DNA of 22,372 nt from JAISGQ01 sp045534445 (GCA_045534445.1 JAZSJQ010000051.1:1-22372); one strand, 5' to 3'. Positions 6,970 through 15,334 are shown, numbered from the stretch's first letter. Program-made: numbers and translations. Notes: a model not told the origin generated them from the letters alone.

Positions 6970-8952
6970 ATGGACCATTTTGAGCTTGCAGCACCGTATA
7001 AGCCTACAGGAGATCAGCCTGAAGCCATTGAAAAGCTTGTAAAAGGATTCAACGACGGATTAAAGGAGCAGACTCTGCTTGGCGTAACAGGATCGGGAAA
7101 AACCTTTACAATGGCAAATATTATTGCGCAGGTCAATAAACCGACCCTTGTTCTTGCCCACAATAAGGTTCTCGCAGCCCAGCTCTGCAATGAGTTCCGC
7201 GAGTTTTTTCCTAACAATGCTGTTGAATTTTTTGTATCCTATTATGATTACTATCAGCCGGAATCCTATGTTCCCACAACCGATACCTATATCGAAAAGG
7301 ACAGCAGTATAAATGATGAAATAGACAAGCTGAGGCACTCTGCAACCTCTGCACTTTCCGAGCGCAGAGATGTTATTATAGTAGCCAGTGTTTCCTGTAT
7401 ATACACACTCGGCGACCCCATCGACTACAGAAATATGATCCTTTCCCTGAGAGTGGGAATGGAAAAGAGCAGGGATGAGGTGCTGAGAAAGCTCACTGAA
7501 ATTCAGTATGAACGCGGAGATATTGATTTCTCCCGTAACAAGTTCAGAGTTCGCGGTGACGTTGTTGAGATATATCCGTCCTATTCTACCGATACTGCCA
7601 TCAGAATTGATTTCTGGGGCGATGAAATAGAGCGTATCTGTGAGATAAACGTTGTAACTGGTGAGATCAAGGGAATGCGCTCGCATATAGCGATATATCC
7701 TGCGTCTCACTATATAGTTCCAAGGGATAAAATGGTTCGTGCCATTTCTGCTATTGAGCAGGAAATGAATGAAAGGGTGGCATGGTTCAAGGAAAATGAT
7801 ATGCTTGTCGAAGCACAAAGAATACAGCAGAGGACCACATATGACATGGAAATGCTCAATGAAATTGGATTCTGTTCGGGCATTGAGAATTATTCAAGAG
7901 TTATATCAGGCAGAGAACCCGGAAGTCAGCCATTTACTCTTCTTGACTATTTCCCTGATGATTTTCTCCTGTTTATCGATGAATCCCATGTAACGATTCC
8001 GCAGGTTCGTGCCATGCTCAATGGCGACAGAGCAAGAAAGAAGAATCTCATTGATTACGGGTTCAGACTGCCCTCGGCATATGATAACCGACCGCTGGGC
8101 TTTGATGAGTTTTACGATCACATCAATAAAGTCATATTCGTCAGCGCCACGCCATCTGAGTTTGAAAGAAATAAGAGCGCACAGATAGTGGAGCAGGTTA
8201 TTCGTCCTACCGGACTTCTTGACCCTGAGGTAACGGTTAAACCTACGCAGGGTCAGATTGATGACCTTATCTCAGAGATAAATATCAGGGCAGAAAAGAA
8301 GCAGAGAACCCTTGTCACTACCCTCACGAAGAAAATGGCAGAGGATCTTACTTCCTATATGGAGAGCCTGGGTATAAGAGTACGATATCTGCACCATGAT
8401 ATTGATACAGTTGAAAGAATGGAGATAATACGAGACCTACGCCTCGGTGAATTTGATGTTCTTGTAGGTATAAACCTTCTTAGAGAGGGTCTTGATATAC
8501 CTGAGGTGTCCCTTGTTGCAATACTTGATGCGGACAAGGAGGGGTTCCTCCGCAGTTCTACATCTCTTGTGCAGACCATAGGCAGAGCCGCACGAAACAG
8601 CGAAGGTCAGGTCATAATGTATGCTGACAGCGTGACGCCTTCTATGGAATATGCACTTACAGAAACTGCAAGACGCCGTGCGGTGCAGATGGAATATAAC
8701 GAAAAGCACGGCATAAAACCTAAAACCATAGAGAAAAAGGTTTCTGATATAATAGAAATATCCATGCACGGATATGATGAAAAAGACAGCAGAAAACCAA
8801 AGAAGCGCATGACAAAATCGGAGCGCGATCAGCTTATAAAGGAGCTTACAAAGCAGATGAAGCAGGCAGCAAAGCTGCTTGATTTTGAACTGGCGGCACA
8901 GCTTCGCGACCAGATAAAGGTTCTGGAGAAGCAGACAGCCCCTAAACTTTGA
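6970..8952 (+). CDS. uvrB: Excinuclease ABC subunit B
   Basis: UvrB is the damage-verifying helicase-like subunit of nucleotide excision repair; it is loaded on DNA by UvrA and recruits UvrC. At 660 residues it is full length. Visible are Walker A GVTGSGKT (38-45), the damage-probing beta-hairpin region starting at YYDYYQPESYVP (91-102), the Walker B-like DESH box at 337-340, helicase motifs in the second RecA domain (FVSATPSEFE, GINLLREGLDIPEVSLV, QTIGRAARN), and the C-terminal UVR motif (about 620-655, KLLDFELAAQLRDQI) that binds UvrC. GAAGG at 6960-6964 lies 5 nt before the ATG. uvrA follows after 15 nt with its own strong ribosome binding site. uvrC is not in the window. Confidence 0.99.
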   Translation: MDHFELAAPYKPTGDQPEAIEKLVKGFNDGLKEQTLLGVTGSGKTFTMANIIAQVNKPTLVLAHNKVLAAQLCNEFREFFPNNAVEFFVSYYDYYQPESYVPTTDTYIEKDSSINDEIDKLRHSATSALSERRDVIIVASVSCIYTLGDPIDYRNMILSLRVGMEKSRDEVLRKLTEIQYERGDIDFSRNKFRVRGDVVEIYPSYSTDTAIRIDFWGDEIERICEINVVTGEIKGMRSHIAIYPASHYIVPRDKMVRAISAIEQEMNERVAWFKENDMLVEAQRIQQRTTYDMEMLNEIGFCSGIENYSRVISGREPGSQPFTLLDYFPDDFLLFIDESHVTIPQVRAMLNGDRARKKNLIDYGFRLPSAYDNRPLGFDEFYDHINKVIFVSATPSEFERNKSAQIVEQVIRPTGLLDPEVTVKPTQGQIDDLISEINIRAEKKQRTLVTTLTKKMAEDLTSYMESLGIRVRYLHHDIDTVERMEIIRDLRLGEFDVLVGINLLREGLDIPEVSLVAILDADKEGFLRSSTSLVQTIGRAARNSEGQVIMYADSVTPSMEYALTETARRRAVQMEYNEKHGIKPKTIEKKVSDIIEISMHGYDEKDSRKPKKRMTKSERDQLIKELTKQMKQAAKLLDFELAAQLRDQIKVLEKQTAPKL

Positions 8953-8967
8953 TTCGGAGGAAATTAA

Positions 8968-11796
8968 GTGTCAAGTCAGAAGATTGTAGTCAAAGGTGCA
9001 AGAGCCAATAATCTTAAAAATATAGATCTGGAGTTTCCAAGAGATAAGCTGGTGGTATTTACAGGACTTTCGGGTTCGGGAAAGAGTTCACTGGCATTTG
9101 AGACCATTTATGCGGAGGGACAGAGGCGATATGTGGAATCACTGTCCTCCTATGCAAGAATGTTCCTCGGTCAGATGGAAAAGCCCGATGTGGATTCCAT
9201 TGACGGTTTGTCTCCTGCTATCTCAATTGATCAGAAAACAACATCAAAAAACCCCCGTTCAACTGTCGGTACAGTAACGGAAATATATGACTATCTCAGA
9301 CTTCTTTATGCAAGAATAGGTATTCCACATTGCCCTGTATGCGGGCGGGAAATAAAGCAGCAGACAGTAGACCAGATAGTTGACAGTATCCTTTCACTGC
9401 CTGAGGGGACTCGTCTCATGCTTCTTGCGCCTGTTGTCCGCGGAAAAAAGGGAACACAGCAGAAGGAATTTGATGCCGCAAGAAAAAGTGGATTCTCGAG
9501 AGTGAGAGTAGACGGGAATATCTATGACCTTTCGGAGGAAATTACCCTCGACAAGAATATCAGACACACCGTTGAAATAGTGGTTGACCGCCTTGTGGTA
9601 AAACCTGAAATAAGGGGACGTGTAGCGGATTCGATTGAAACCGCATCTTCTCTGACAGGAGGCATGGTCGTCGCCTCTGTTGTGGACGGCGATGAGATAA
9701 CCTATTCTCAGAATTATGCCTGCCCCGAACACGGTGTCAGCGTTGAAGAACTCGCGCCGAGAATGTTTTCATTCAATAATCCTTTCGGAGCCTGCCCAAA
9801 GTGTACGGGTCTCGGTGTGTTCATGCGCGTTGATCCTGACCTTATAATCCCCAACAGAAAGCTTTCCATTGCTGAAGGTGCAATAAAGGGTACAGGCTGG
9901 AAGGCTGAAGAGAATTCCATGGCAATGATGTATTTTGAGGGTGTGGCAAAAGCATACGGCTTTACTGTCAATACACCGATAAATAAGCTTTCAAAGGAAC
10001 AGTTGGATGCCGTTCTGTACGGAACAGGAACAAGGAAAATCACCTGCGTTCGCAGGGACAGCTACGGAACAAGAACCTTTGAGACTGCCTTTGAGGGCGT
10101 TATAACCAATCTTGAACGAAGATACAGAGAGACCCACAGCTCATGGAGCAAGGCAGATATAGAAGCACTGATGAGCGCAGTACCCTGTCAGGCGTGTAAG
10201 GGAAAGAGGCTCAGGGACGAGTCTCTCGCCGTAACTGTCGGAGGACTCAATATAGCTGAGGCGACAGATAAATCCATTAGAAATCTTATAGATTTTTACA
10301 GTAGTCTTGAGCTTAATGAAAAAGAACACATGATAGGAGATCAGATAATCAAGGAGATACTTGAGCGTCTGAATTTCCTTAAAAGCGTAGGACTTGATTA
10401 TCTTACGCTTTCCCGTTCAGCCGGGACACTTTCAGGAGGCGAAAGCCAGAGAATACGTCTTGCGACCCAGATCGGTTCAAGTCTTATGGGAGTTCTGTAT
10501 ATTCTTGACGAGCCGAGTATAGGTCTGCACCAGCGAGATAATGATAAGCTGCTTGCAACCTTGCAGCGTCTCAGAGACCTCGGAAACACTCTGATAGTGG
10601 TAGAGCATGATGAGGATACCATACGAGCGGCAGACTATGTTGTTGATATAGGTCCCGGGGCAGGTGTCCACGGCGGCGAGGTGGTTTTCTCGGGTACAGT
10701 TGATAAACTTATGAAATGCAAAGGCTCGATTACAGGTCAGTATCTTAACGGAAGCAGAAAGATCGAGATACCGAAGGAAAGAAGAAAGGGAAACGGAAAG
10801 TACCTTAAGATCATCGGTGCGGCTGAAAATAATCTGAAAAACATCGATGTCACCATTCCTCTCGGAACAATGACTTGTGTTACAGGTGTTTCGGGTTCGG
10901 GCAAGAGTTCTCTTGTAAACGAAATACTTTACAACAGGCTTCATGCCGATCTCAACGGAGCGAAGCCTCACTGGGGCGCACATAAGGATATTGAAGGAAC
11001 TGAACATCTGGACAAAATAATAGCCATTGATCAGGCGCCTATAGGAAGAACCCCCCGTTCCAACCCTGCGACCTACACAGGGGTTTTTACCGATATCCGC
11101 GATCTGTATTCTGCGACTCAGGAGGCAAAAATACGCGGCTACGGTCCCGGAAGATTTTCCTTCAACGTCAAAGGCGGCAGATGCGAAGCCTGTGAGGGAG
11201 ACGGTATACTCAAGATAGAAATGCATTTTCTGCCCGATATATATGTGCCATGCGAAGTTTGCAAGGGTACACGCTACAACAGAGAGACACTTGAGGTAAA
11301 ATACAAGGGAAAAAGCATTGCTGATGTTCTTGACATGACCATTGAAGAAGGGCTCAGCTTTTTTGCAAATCAGCCTAAGATTGCGCGGAAGCTGCAGACA
11401 CTTTACGATGTAGGTCTTGGCTATGTAAAGATCGGCCAGCCTGCAACAACGCTTTCGGGCGGTGAGGCTCAGAGAGTGAAGCTTGCAACAGAGCTTTCGA
11501 AGAGAGCAACGGGAAAAACCATATTTGTTCTTGACGAGCCTACAACAGGTCTCCACACAGCAGATGTGCACAGACTTCTTACAGTCTTAAACAAGCTTAC
11601 CGAAAACGGCAACACCGTTCTTATCATTGAGCACAATCTGGACGTTATCAAGTGCTGTGACCATATAATCGACCTCGGACCTGAAGGCGGTGACGGAGGC
11701 GGCACTGTAGTAGCACAGGGAACTCCTGAGGAAGTAGCGGAATGTGAAAGCTCATACACGGGAAAATATCTTGGTAAAATCCTTCAAAACAGCTAA
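8968..11796 (+). CDS. uvrA: Excinuclease ABC subunit A
   Basis: UvrA is the ABC-type ATPase dimer that first recognises bulky DNA lesions and loads UvrB. At 942 residues it is full length, with two ATPase modules. Module I has Walker A GLSGSGKSS (from residue 33), zinc cysteines C122/C125, a second zinc module with C252 and C276/C279, and signature LSGGESQR (488-495). Module II has Walker A GVSGSGKSS (from 640), zinc cysteines C739/C742 and C762/C765, and signature LSGGEAQR (829-836). The start is GTG 8968, 7 nt after CGGAGG at 8955-8960. It is translated directly after uvrB and is followed by a long hairpin terminator. Confidence 0.99.
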   Translation: MSSQKIVVKGARANNLKNIDLEFPRDKLVVFTGLSGSGKSSLAFETIYAEGQRRYVESLSSYARMFLGQMEKPDVDSIDGLSPAISIDQKTTSKNPRSTVGTVTEIYDYLRLLYARIGIPHCPVCGREIKQQTVDQIVDSILSLPEGTRLMLLAPVVRGKKGTQQKEFDAARKSGFSRVRVDGNIYDLSEEITLDKNIRHTVEIVVDRLVVKPEIRGRVADSIETASSLTGGMVVASVVDGDEITYSQNYACPEHGVSVEELAPRMFSFNNPFGACPKCTGLGVFMRVDPDLIIPNRKLSIAEGAIKGTGWKAEENSMAMMYFEGVAKAYGFTVNTPINKLSKEQLDAVLYGTGTRKITCVRRDSYGTRTFETAFEGVITNLERRYRETHSSWSKADIEALMSAVPCQACKGKRLRDESLAVTVGGLNIAEATDKSIRNLIDFYSSLELNEKEHMIGDQIIKEILERLNFLKSVGLDYLTLSRSAGTLSGGESQRIRLATQIGSSLMGVLYILDEPSIGLHQRDNDKLLATLQRLRDLGNTLIVVEHDEDTIRAADYVVDIGPGAGVHGGEVVFSGTVDKLMKCKGSITGQYLNGSRKIEIPKERRKGNGKYLKIIGAAENNLKNIDVTIPLGTMTCVTGVSGSGKSSLVNEILYNRLHADLNGAKPHWGAHKDIEGTEHLDKIIAIDQAPIGRTPRSNPATYTGVFTDIRDLYSATQEAKIRGYGPGRFSFNVKGGRCEACEGDGILKIEMHFLPDIYVPCEVCKGTRYNRETLEVKYKGKSIADVLDMTIEEGLSFFANQPKIARKLQTLYDVGLGYVKIGQPATTLSGGEAQRVKLATELSKRATGKTIFVLDEPTTGLHTADVHRLLTVLNKLTENGNTVLIIEHNLDVIKCCDHIIDLGPEGGDGGGTVVAQGTPEEVAECESSYTGKYLGKILQNS

Positions 11797-11815
11797 ATTT
11801 AACATATTATTCACT

Positions 11816-11844
11816 AATACACGATGATGTTATTGTATTATAAT
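11816..11844 (+). promoter_or_regulatory. Possible promoter embedded in the uvrA terminator hairpin
   Basis: Consensus TATAAT at 11839-11844 with a poor -35 (AATACA, 11816-11821) at 17-nt spacing. Transcription would start near 11851, about 22 nt before the TTG start of the next gene, which otherwise has no promoter candidate. The region is AT-rich, so chance is a real alternative. Confidence 0.35.
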
Positions 11845-11859
11845 ATCATCGTGTATTTT
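11816..11859 (+). terminator. Long hairpin terminator after uvrA
   Basis: Perfect 13-bp inverted repeat AATACACGATGAT (11816-11828) / ATCATCGTGTATT (11845-11857). The stem extends by one G-T wobble and four A/T pairs to a 6-nt loop (11834-11839), about 18 bp in all. Only four T follow, so termination may be incomplete. A TATAAT at 11839-11844 lies inside it, treated as a separate feature. Confidence 0.75.
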
Positions 11860-11872
11860 GGAGTTGTGTAGT

Positions 11873-12790
11873 TTGTTCGGCTATATCAGGATATACAAAC
11901 CGTATATGCGGTTTTATGAATATGAGCGTTATAAATCGGTGTATTGCACGCTGTGTAAACGCATAGGACAGAGATACGGTCCTTTTGCCAAATTTTTGCT
12001 CAGCTATGATTACACATTTGTCGCAATGCTGAAGCTGGAATTTGAACGCGCCGAAATAACCTGCGGCAAGGGAAGATGTACATTCAACCCTTTGTACCGA
12101 TGCCCGAAGTGCGTTGCAAAAACCGATGCTTTTGATCTGACAGCAGATCTTACGGCAATAATGTTCTATCACAAGCTGAGGGATAATATCAGCGATGCAG
12201 GTTTCTTCGGAAAAATAGGGTGGAGGCTTTTAAAGCTTTTTGCTGCTCCCATGAGGAGAAAGGCGCGAAAAAAGAATCCCGATCTTGACAGGATAGTTTC
12301 AGAATACATTGATGAGCAGCAGACTGCGGAGAGCAGTGAAAATGCTTCTCTTGACAGTGCGGCAGAACCGTCTGCAAAGCTTATATCCGCTCTTTCGCTC
12401 ATGCTGTCTGAGGATGCGGCGGTAAGACCCATGTTGTCAAAATTCGGATATTATCTGGGAAGATGGATATATATCATCGATGCTCAGGATGACATGGAAA
12501 AGGATATAAAGAAAAAGAGATTCAACCCGTTTGTCAGAAAGTTTTCACTGACAAAATCGGATGTAAAGAATAAATCAGAGTCACTCAGAAATGCTCATAT
12601 ATACGCAAATGAGACAATGAACATGACAATGTCGGCAATGCTTGATTATTATGATGTTTTTGAGTTTGACTACTTCAAAGAAGTACTTGACAATATTACC
12701 ATGATCGGTATGAGTAATTCCCAAAAGATAGCTATGCATTTTGAAGAAGAGCAAATAAAGGAGAATGAAGCACATGAGAGATCCCTATGA
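11873..12790 (+). CDS. DUF5685-type conserved protein with six-cysteine N-terminal region
   Basis: A 305-residue, mostly helical soluble protein resembling the clostridial DUF5685 family; function unknown. The N-terminal MFGYIRIYKP is the usual family start. It corresponds to the TTG at 11873, 9 nt after GGAG at 11860-11863; the longer TTG start at 11858 overlaps that ribosome binding site. Three cysteine pairs, C25/C28, C64/C69 and C77/C80, suggest metal binding. A later acidic stretch D203-A-Q-D-D-M-E-K-D211, followed by NPF, recalls the Asp-rich helices of isoprenoid-synthase folds, but this resemblance is weak and I do not assign an enzyme activity. No signal peptide or clear membrane segment is seen. 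It overlaps the J-domain gene by 17 nt, pointing to joint expression. Family assignment is from recall of typical sequences, not a search. Confidence 0.85.
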   Translation: MFGYIRIYKPYMRFYEYERYKSVYCTLCKRIGQRYGPFAKFLLSYDYTFVAMLKLEFERAEITCGKGRCTFNPLYRCPKCVAKTDAFDLTADLTAIMFYHKLRDNISDAGFFGKIGWRLLKLFAAPMRRKARKKNPDLDRIVSEYIDEQQTAESSENASLDSAAEPSAKLISALSLMLSEDAAVRPMLSKFGYYLGRWIYIIDAQDDMEKDIKKKRFNPFVRKFSLTKSDVKNKSESLRNAHIYANETMNMTMSAMLDYYDVFEFDYFKEVLDNITMIGMSNSQKIAMHFEEEQIKENEAHERSL

Positions 12791-13505
12791 TGTTCTTGGT
12801 ATTTCCAGAAACGCAACTGATGATGAGGTAAAATCTGCCTATCGAGATCTGGCAAGAAAATACCACCCGGACAATGTGGCAAACTCTGATAACCCTGCAG
12901 CTTCCGAGCTTTTTGAAGAGAAGATGAAGGAGATCAACGAGGCATACGACACTATTGTTACCAACAGGAGAAACGGCACTGACAATGCTTCCTCTTATTC
13001 ATCTGCGGGCTCCGCAGGCTATTCAGCAGGCGGCAACTATGGTCAGACTTCCTATAACTCCGGCTCTTATAATTCCGGTTCCTCGTATTCCGGAGAAAAG
13101 AAGAACTATTACGGTGCTTCTTCCAATTCGACCAGTTTTGCTGATGTCCGACAGATGATAAATAACAAGCGTTTCAATGAAGCAGAAGAGCTTCTCGACG
13201 GTGTTCCCATGACCAGAAGAAATGCTGAGTGGTATTTCCTGAGAGGAACAGTTCTCTATCACAGAGGCTGGGTTGAGCAGGCATATGAGCATTTTTCTCA
13301 GGCTGTTCAGCTTGAACCTTCCAATGCAGAGTTCCGCTCCGCATATAATGTAGTTCAGTCCCAGCGAGCAGGCAGACGCGGCGGTTATGCATATGATACC
13401 GACCGTGCAGAGCGCGGATGTAATCCTCTGTCCATGTGTTGCGGTATGTTCTGTGCAGATTCCTGCTGTGAGTGCTGTGGCGGAGATATGATTAGCTGCT
13501 GCTGA
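12774..13505 (+). CDS. J-domain protein with TPR region and cysteine-rich C-terminal tail
   Basis: A 243-residue Hsp40-type co-chaperone, distinct from canonical DnaJ. Residues 4-62 form a J domain with the HPD motif at 31-33, which stimulates Hsp70 ATPase. A Ser/Gly/Tyr/Asn-rich linker follows (about 68-115), including three SYNSG-like repeats, then a TPR-like helical pair (about 120-195, with AEWYFLRGTVLYHRGWVEQA and YEHFSQAVQLEPSNAEF). The tail has ten cysteines in the last 28 residues, mostly as CC pairs, and ends in CC. It lacks the DnaJ zinc-finger CxxCxGxG repeats and the client-binding C-terminal domain. The ATG at 12774 lies 10 nt after AAAGGAG (12757-12763); the ATG at 12765 is only 1 nt from it. 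It overlaps the DUF5685-type gene and is followed 1 nt later by a membrane protein. The client is unknown; the tail may bind metal or be lipidated. Confidence 0.9.
   Translation: MRDPYDVLGISRNATDDEVKSAYRDLARKYHPDNVANSDNPAASELFEEKMKEINEAYDTIVTNRRNGTDNASSYSSAGSAGYSAGGNYGQTSYNSGSYNSGSSYSGEKKNYYGASSNSTSFADVRQMINNKRFNEAEELLDGVPMTRRNAEWYFLRGTVLYHRGWVEQAYEHFSQAVQLEPSNAEFRSAYNVVQSQRAGRRGGYAYDTDRAERGCNPLSMCCGMFCADSCCECCGGDMISCC
13050..13094 (+). repeat. Three tandem 15-nt repeats in the J-domain protein linker
   Basis: Units at 13050-13064, 13065-13079 and 13080-13094 encode SYNSG, SYNSG and SSYSG. The first two differ at three bases (C/T changes at third positions). They lie in the low-complexity linker between the J domain and the TPR-like region. 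Confidence 0.8.
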
Positions 13506-13506
13506 T

Positions 13507-14052
13507 ATGAAATACTCAAACAGCGCATATGTGTCGATTTCGGGTATGACTGCAGCATTGTCTGTGGTTATCATGCTTGGAAGTGTATTTCCGTCAATGG
13601 GATATGCAATACCGATGGCAGCAGGCGGAATACTGATAATACCTGTTGCAGAGTTCGGAACGAAGAAGACTTTGCCTGTATATTTCACGGTGTTTGTGAT
13701 TTCAATGATCATACCCATGGTGGCAAAGGATGCGGCGCTGATGTATCTTTTGCTGTTTGGTCTTTATCCGCTTCTCCAGTTTTATTTTGAGCGGATAAGC
13801 AAACGGTTTCTGAGAGTGCTCGCCAAGCTTGCGTATTTTAATATATCGGCTGTTTTATCGGTGTATCTGGCATGGAAACTTTTTTCACTGCCTTTCTTTG
13901 AAGAAAGTGTAATGAGCATTATTGCTGTGGGTGTCCTTGTATTTGCGAATATACTCTTTCTTATATATGACCTTGCTCTGTATAAACTTGCATATTTGTA
14001 TGATGTCAAATACAGCAAGGTATTCCGCAAAATTTTTAAAATCAATAAATAG
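13507..14052 (+). CDS. Conserved polytopic membrane protein
   Basis: A 181-residue integral membrane protein with about six hydrophobic segments (roughly residues 8-27, 33-49, 56-73, 76-93, 105-125 and 135-157) and a basic C-terminal tail (KVFRKIFKINK). It starts 1 nt after the J-domain protein stop without a well-placed ribosome binding site; the closest GGAG is about 20 nt upstream, inside the previous gene. Translation therefore probably depends on re-initiation. Size and hydrophobic pattern recall the substrate-binding S components of ECF-type vitamin transporters, but I see no diagnostic motif and give no substrate. It is the third member of the DUF5685-type / J-domain group. A small hairpin terminator follows its stop. 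Confidence 0.8.
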   Translation: MKYSNSAYVSISGMTAALSVVIMLGSVFPSMGYAIPMAAGGILIIPVAEFGTKKTLPVYFTVFVISMIIPMVAKDAALMYLLLFGLYPLLQFYFERISKRFLRVLAKLAYFNISAVLSVYLAWKLFSLPFFEESVMSIIAVGVLVFANILFLIYDLALYKLAYLYDVKYSKVFRKIFKINK

Positions 14053-14056
14053 AAAT

Positions 14057-14083
14057 AAAAGGTGGTGCAAACCGCCTTTTATT
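14057..14083 (+). terminator. Small hairpin terminator/attenuator between the membrane protein and the flavoprotein
   Basis: AAAAGGTGGT (14057-14066) / ACCGCCTTTT (14071-14080) form a 10-bp stem with one G-T wobble around a GCAA (GNRA-type) tetraloop. T-rich ATT follows. It ends just before the ribosome binding site of the next gene, so it may partly terminate, stabilise the upstream mRNA, or hinder translation of the flavoprotein. Confidence 0.6.
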
Positions 14084-14097
14084 GTTGAGGTATGAAT

Positions 14098-15333
14098 ATG
14101 CCTGAGATAATCGTAATCGGAGCCGGACCTGCCGGAATGATGGCAGCGTATACTGCGGCTAAGAACGGTGCAGAAGTTACCGTGATCGAAAAAAATCCGC
14201 ACCCCGGAAAGAAGCTTCTGCTGACCGGCAAGGGAAGATGCAATGTAACCAACAATTGTGATAATGAAGAGCTTATGCAGAATATTTCAAAAAACGGACG
14301 CTTTCTGTACAGTGCATTTTCCTCATTCGGCACACAGGACACCATGAATTTTTTTGAAAAAGAAGGCGTCAGACTGAAGACGGAGAGGGGCAAGAGGGTC
14401 TTTCCCGTTTCCGATAGGTCTTCTGATATCAACAATGCTCTTATTGCCGCCTGTAAAAGAGAAAATATAAAGTTCATAAGAGCAAATGTCAGCGAAATAT
14501 GCATAGAAAACGGCGCAGTGACAAAAGTCATCGCAAATGGGACAGATTACAGCTGCGATGCCTGCATTCTTGCATCGGGTGGTTGCTCATATAAGGCAAC
14601 AGGTTCTGATGGCAGTGGCTATGAACTTGCAAAAAATCTCGGACATACTATCGTACAGCCGAAGCCCTCTCTTGTACCTGTTTTATGTGAGGGTAGTGAG
14701 TGCGCAAGAGCAGATGAGCTTACGCTTCGAAATGTAGCGCTGAGGGTAGAAACAGAAAACAGAAAGCTGATTTACTCGGATTTCGGAGAAATGACTTTTG
14801 CACCGTACGGACTTACAGGCGCGATGGTGTTAAGCGCAAGCTGCCACATGGATTTTGACAAACAGAAACGTTATATTTTCGCTGTTGATCTTAAACCCGC
14901 CCTTGATGAAAAGCAGCTTGATGCAAGGCTTCTGCGTGATTTTGCAAAAGATACAAATAAGCTGTACGGTGATGCGCTTCGCGCGCTTATGCCCAGAGAG
15001 CTTATCGGGATTTTTGTTGAACGAAGTAAAATACCGTCGAATACAAAGCTTCATTCAATCACTCATGAGCAGAGAAAGTCGATAATTGCTCTTTTGAAGC
15101 GTTTTGTATTTACAGCAATCGGTTTTCGTGATATAAATGAAGCGATAATAACCTCGGGAGGGGTTTCAGTAAAGGAAATTGACCCTAAAACAATGCAATC
15201 AAAACTTGTAAAGGGATTATACTTTGCAGGAGAAATAATTGATGTTGATGCCTATACAGGCGGATTCAATCTTCAGATTGCATTTTCAACCGGTGTTTCT
15301 GCCGGTAAAAATTCAGCTAAGGAGCCATACTAA
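14098..15333 (+). CDS. NAD(P)/FAD-dependent oxidoreductase, BaiN/HI0933 family
   Basis: A 411-residue flavoprotein. It has an N-terminal dinucleotide-binding motif GAGPAG (8-13) and the family-specific GKKLLLTGKGRCNVTNN (about 37-53). Further on are TDYSCDACILASGGCSYKATGSDGSGY and, near the C-terminus, LYFAGEIIDVDAYTGGFNLQIAFSTG, which completes the FAD site. One family member (BaiN) reduces bile-acid intermediates in Clostridium scindens, but the family is widespread and most members, probably including this one, have no established substrate. I chose ATG 14098, 7 nt after GAGG at 14087-14090; ATG 14092 is only 1 nt from it. cmk begins just after its stop, so the two are cotranscribed with ispH-rpsA, a common clostridial arrangement. 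Confidence 0.92.
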   Translation: MPEIIVIGAGPAGMMAAYTAAKNGAEVTVIEKNPHPGKKLLLTGKGRCNVTNNCDNEELMQNISKNGRFLYSAFSSFGTQDTMNFFEKEGVRLKTERGKRVFPVSDRSSDINNALIAACKRENIKFIRANVSEICIENGAVTKVIANGTDYSCDACILASGGCSYKATGSDGSGYELAKNLGHTIVQPKPSLVPVLCEGSECARADELTLRNVALRVETENRKLIYSDFGEMTFAPYGLTGAMVLSASCHMDFDKQKRYIFAVDLKPALDEKQLDARLLRDFAKDTNKLYGDALRALMPRELIGIFVERSKIPSNTKLHSITHEQRKSIIALLKRFVFTAIGFRDINEAIITSGGVSVKEIDPKTMQSKLVKGLYFAGEIIDVDAYTGGFNLQIAFSTGVSAGKNSAKEPY

Positions 15334-15334
15334 T

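Noticed and set aside
10477..11571. 364-codon open frame on the minus strand within uvrA
   Set aside because: It lies fully antisense to a full-length, motif-complete uvrA; its translation is Cys- and Ser-rich without recognisable domains, and it looks like a frame kept open by uvrA codon usage.
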